From: Kiritimatiellia bacterium
Lineage (GTDB): Bacteria > Verrucomicrobiota > Kiritimatiellia > RFP12 > UBA1067
NCBI GenBank assembly: GCA_024405255.1
Contig: JAKSOY010000272.1
Coordinates: 1-5,511, forward strand
Length of the DNA stretch: 5,511 bases
Direction of reading: 5' to 3'
The notes under the pieces were generated by a model that did no database searches, was not told where the DNA came from, and was given only the letters and a program-made list of their open reading frames with translations. Every line of letters begins with the position of its first letter. Position 1 is the stretch's first letter. Of the stretch, positions 5,262 through 5,511 are shown piece after piece. Position numbers and translations under genes: made by a program.

Positions 5262-5511
5262 GCCGACCATCGTCGTCGCAGCCAGCCGAGCAGCCGCCGC
5301 GGCGTCCTCTCCGTCTGCACCGCCGCGGGGTCCGCGAGCGCGGGGACGCAGTCCGGGTCGAGCCGCAGCGCGAGCGCCGCCTCCAGCGCGACGACCGTCC
5401 CCGCGCCCTCCGCGAGGATCTCCGCCGCCCGCGCCCGGGCCGCCGGCTCGGCGCGCCCTTCCGCCGCGCCGGGCAGCAGCGCGTCGGCGCTCACGGGGTC
5501 CGCGACGCCGG
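5258..5511 (-). CDS. C-terminal end of a gene cut by the right window edge
   Basis: On the minus strand this frame is open from the window edge to TGA at 5258-5260, giving 83 complete codons. Nearly every third codon position is G or C, which strongly suggests a real gene of GC-rich DNA. The visible part is Ala-rich and probably helical (EAALALRLDPDCVPALADPA), with a basic Trp-rich end (LLGWLRRRWSA). A GTG at 5494-5492 is an in-frame internal start candidate, but the frame continues beyond it, so the gene probably begins outside the window. The family is not recognised. The LALRLDP phrase is loosely TPR-like, which is not enough for a call. Confidence 0.55.
   Translation of the reverse strand, partial: GVADPVSADALLPGAAEGRAEPAARARAAEILAEGAGTVVALEAALALRLDPDCVPALADPAAVQTERTPRRLLGWLRRRWSA

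Overview
The window is about 5.5 kb of bacterial DNA. It is moderately GC-rich overall, with an AT-richer left end (about 1-1200) and a very GC-rich right edge (about 5270-5511). Nothing in it fixes the taxon. The combination of a polyvalent-protein-type kinase, a bacterial SNF2 helicase and a SWIM zinc-finger protein would suit a gut or environmental bacterium, perhaps of the Verrucomicrobiota/Kiritimatiellota/Lentisphaerota type. That is an inference from remembered protein style, not from a marker gene.

Layout: three plus-strand genes fill 17-4888 and are packed like an operon. (1) A divergent kinase-fold protein of up to 399 aa ends at 1216; its 5' end is uncertain. (2) An 889-aa SNF2-family ATPase (1194-3863) overlaps the end of the kinase gene by 23 nt. 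It carries the bacterial SNF2-associated domain (DUF3670 type) and all the helicase motifs. (3) A SWIM zinc-finger protein starts at ATG 3893 behind a good GAGGA ribosome binding site, 29 nt after the helicase stop. It carries an unexpected C-terminal Cro/C1-type helix-turn-helix. The SNF2 and SWIM genes are a recognised bacterial pair (compare ywqA/ywqB of Bacillus subtilis). The kinase gene is compositionally different from both and looks like an accessory addition.

Two promoter-like sites share the extended -10 TGGTATAAT. One (64-93) lies inside the nominal 5' end of the kinase ORF. The other (1058-1086) lies about 110 nt upstream of the helicase start, so the helicase-SWIM pair could be transcribed independently of the kinase.

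From 4889 to 5042 there is no convincing gene, only hairpins and a threefold 9-bp purine repeat. At the right edge two minus-strand reading frames converge on the operon: a very GC-rich 3' gene end cut by the window (5258-5511), and a 72-75-codon hypothetical ORF that overlaps its stop by a GTGA junction. Base composition changes sharply at about 5270.

Working model (inference): the SNF2 motor remodels or translocates on DNA-protein complexes, and the SWIM-HTH protein is its DNA- or protein-binding partner and perhaps the operon's regulator. The kinase-fold protein may modify one of them or another target. This would fit a chromatin-remodelling, genome-maintenance or defence-like module, but the sequence alone does not prove that.
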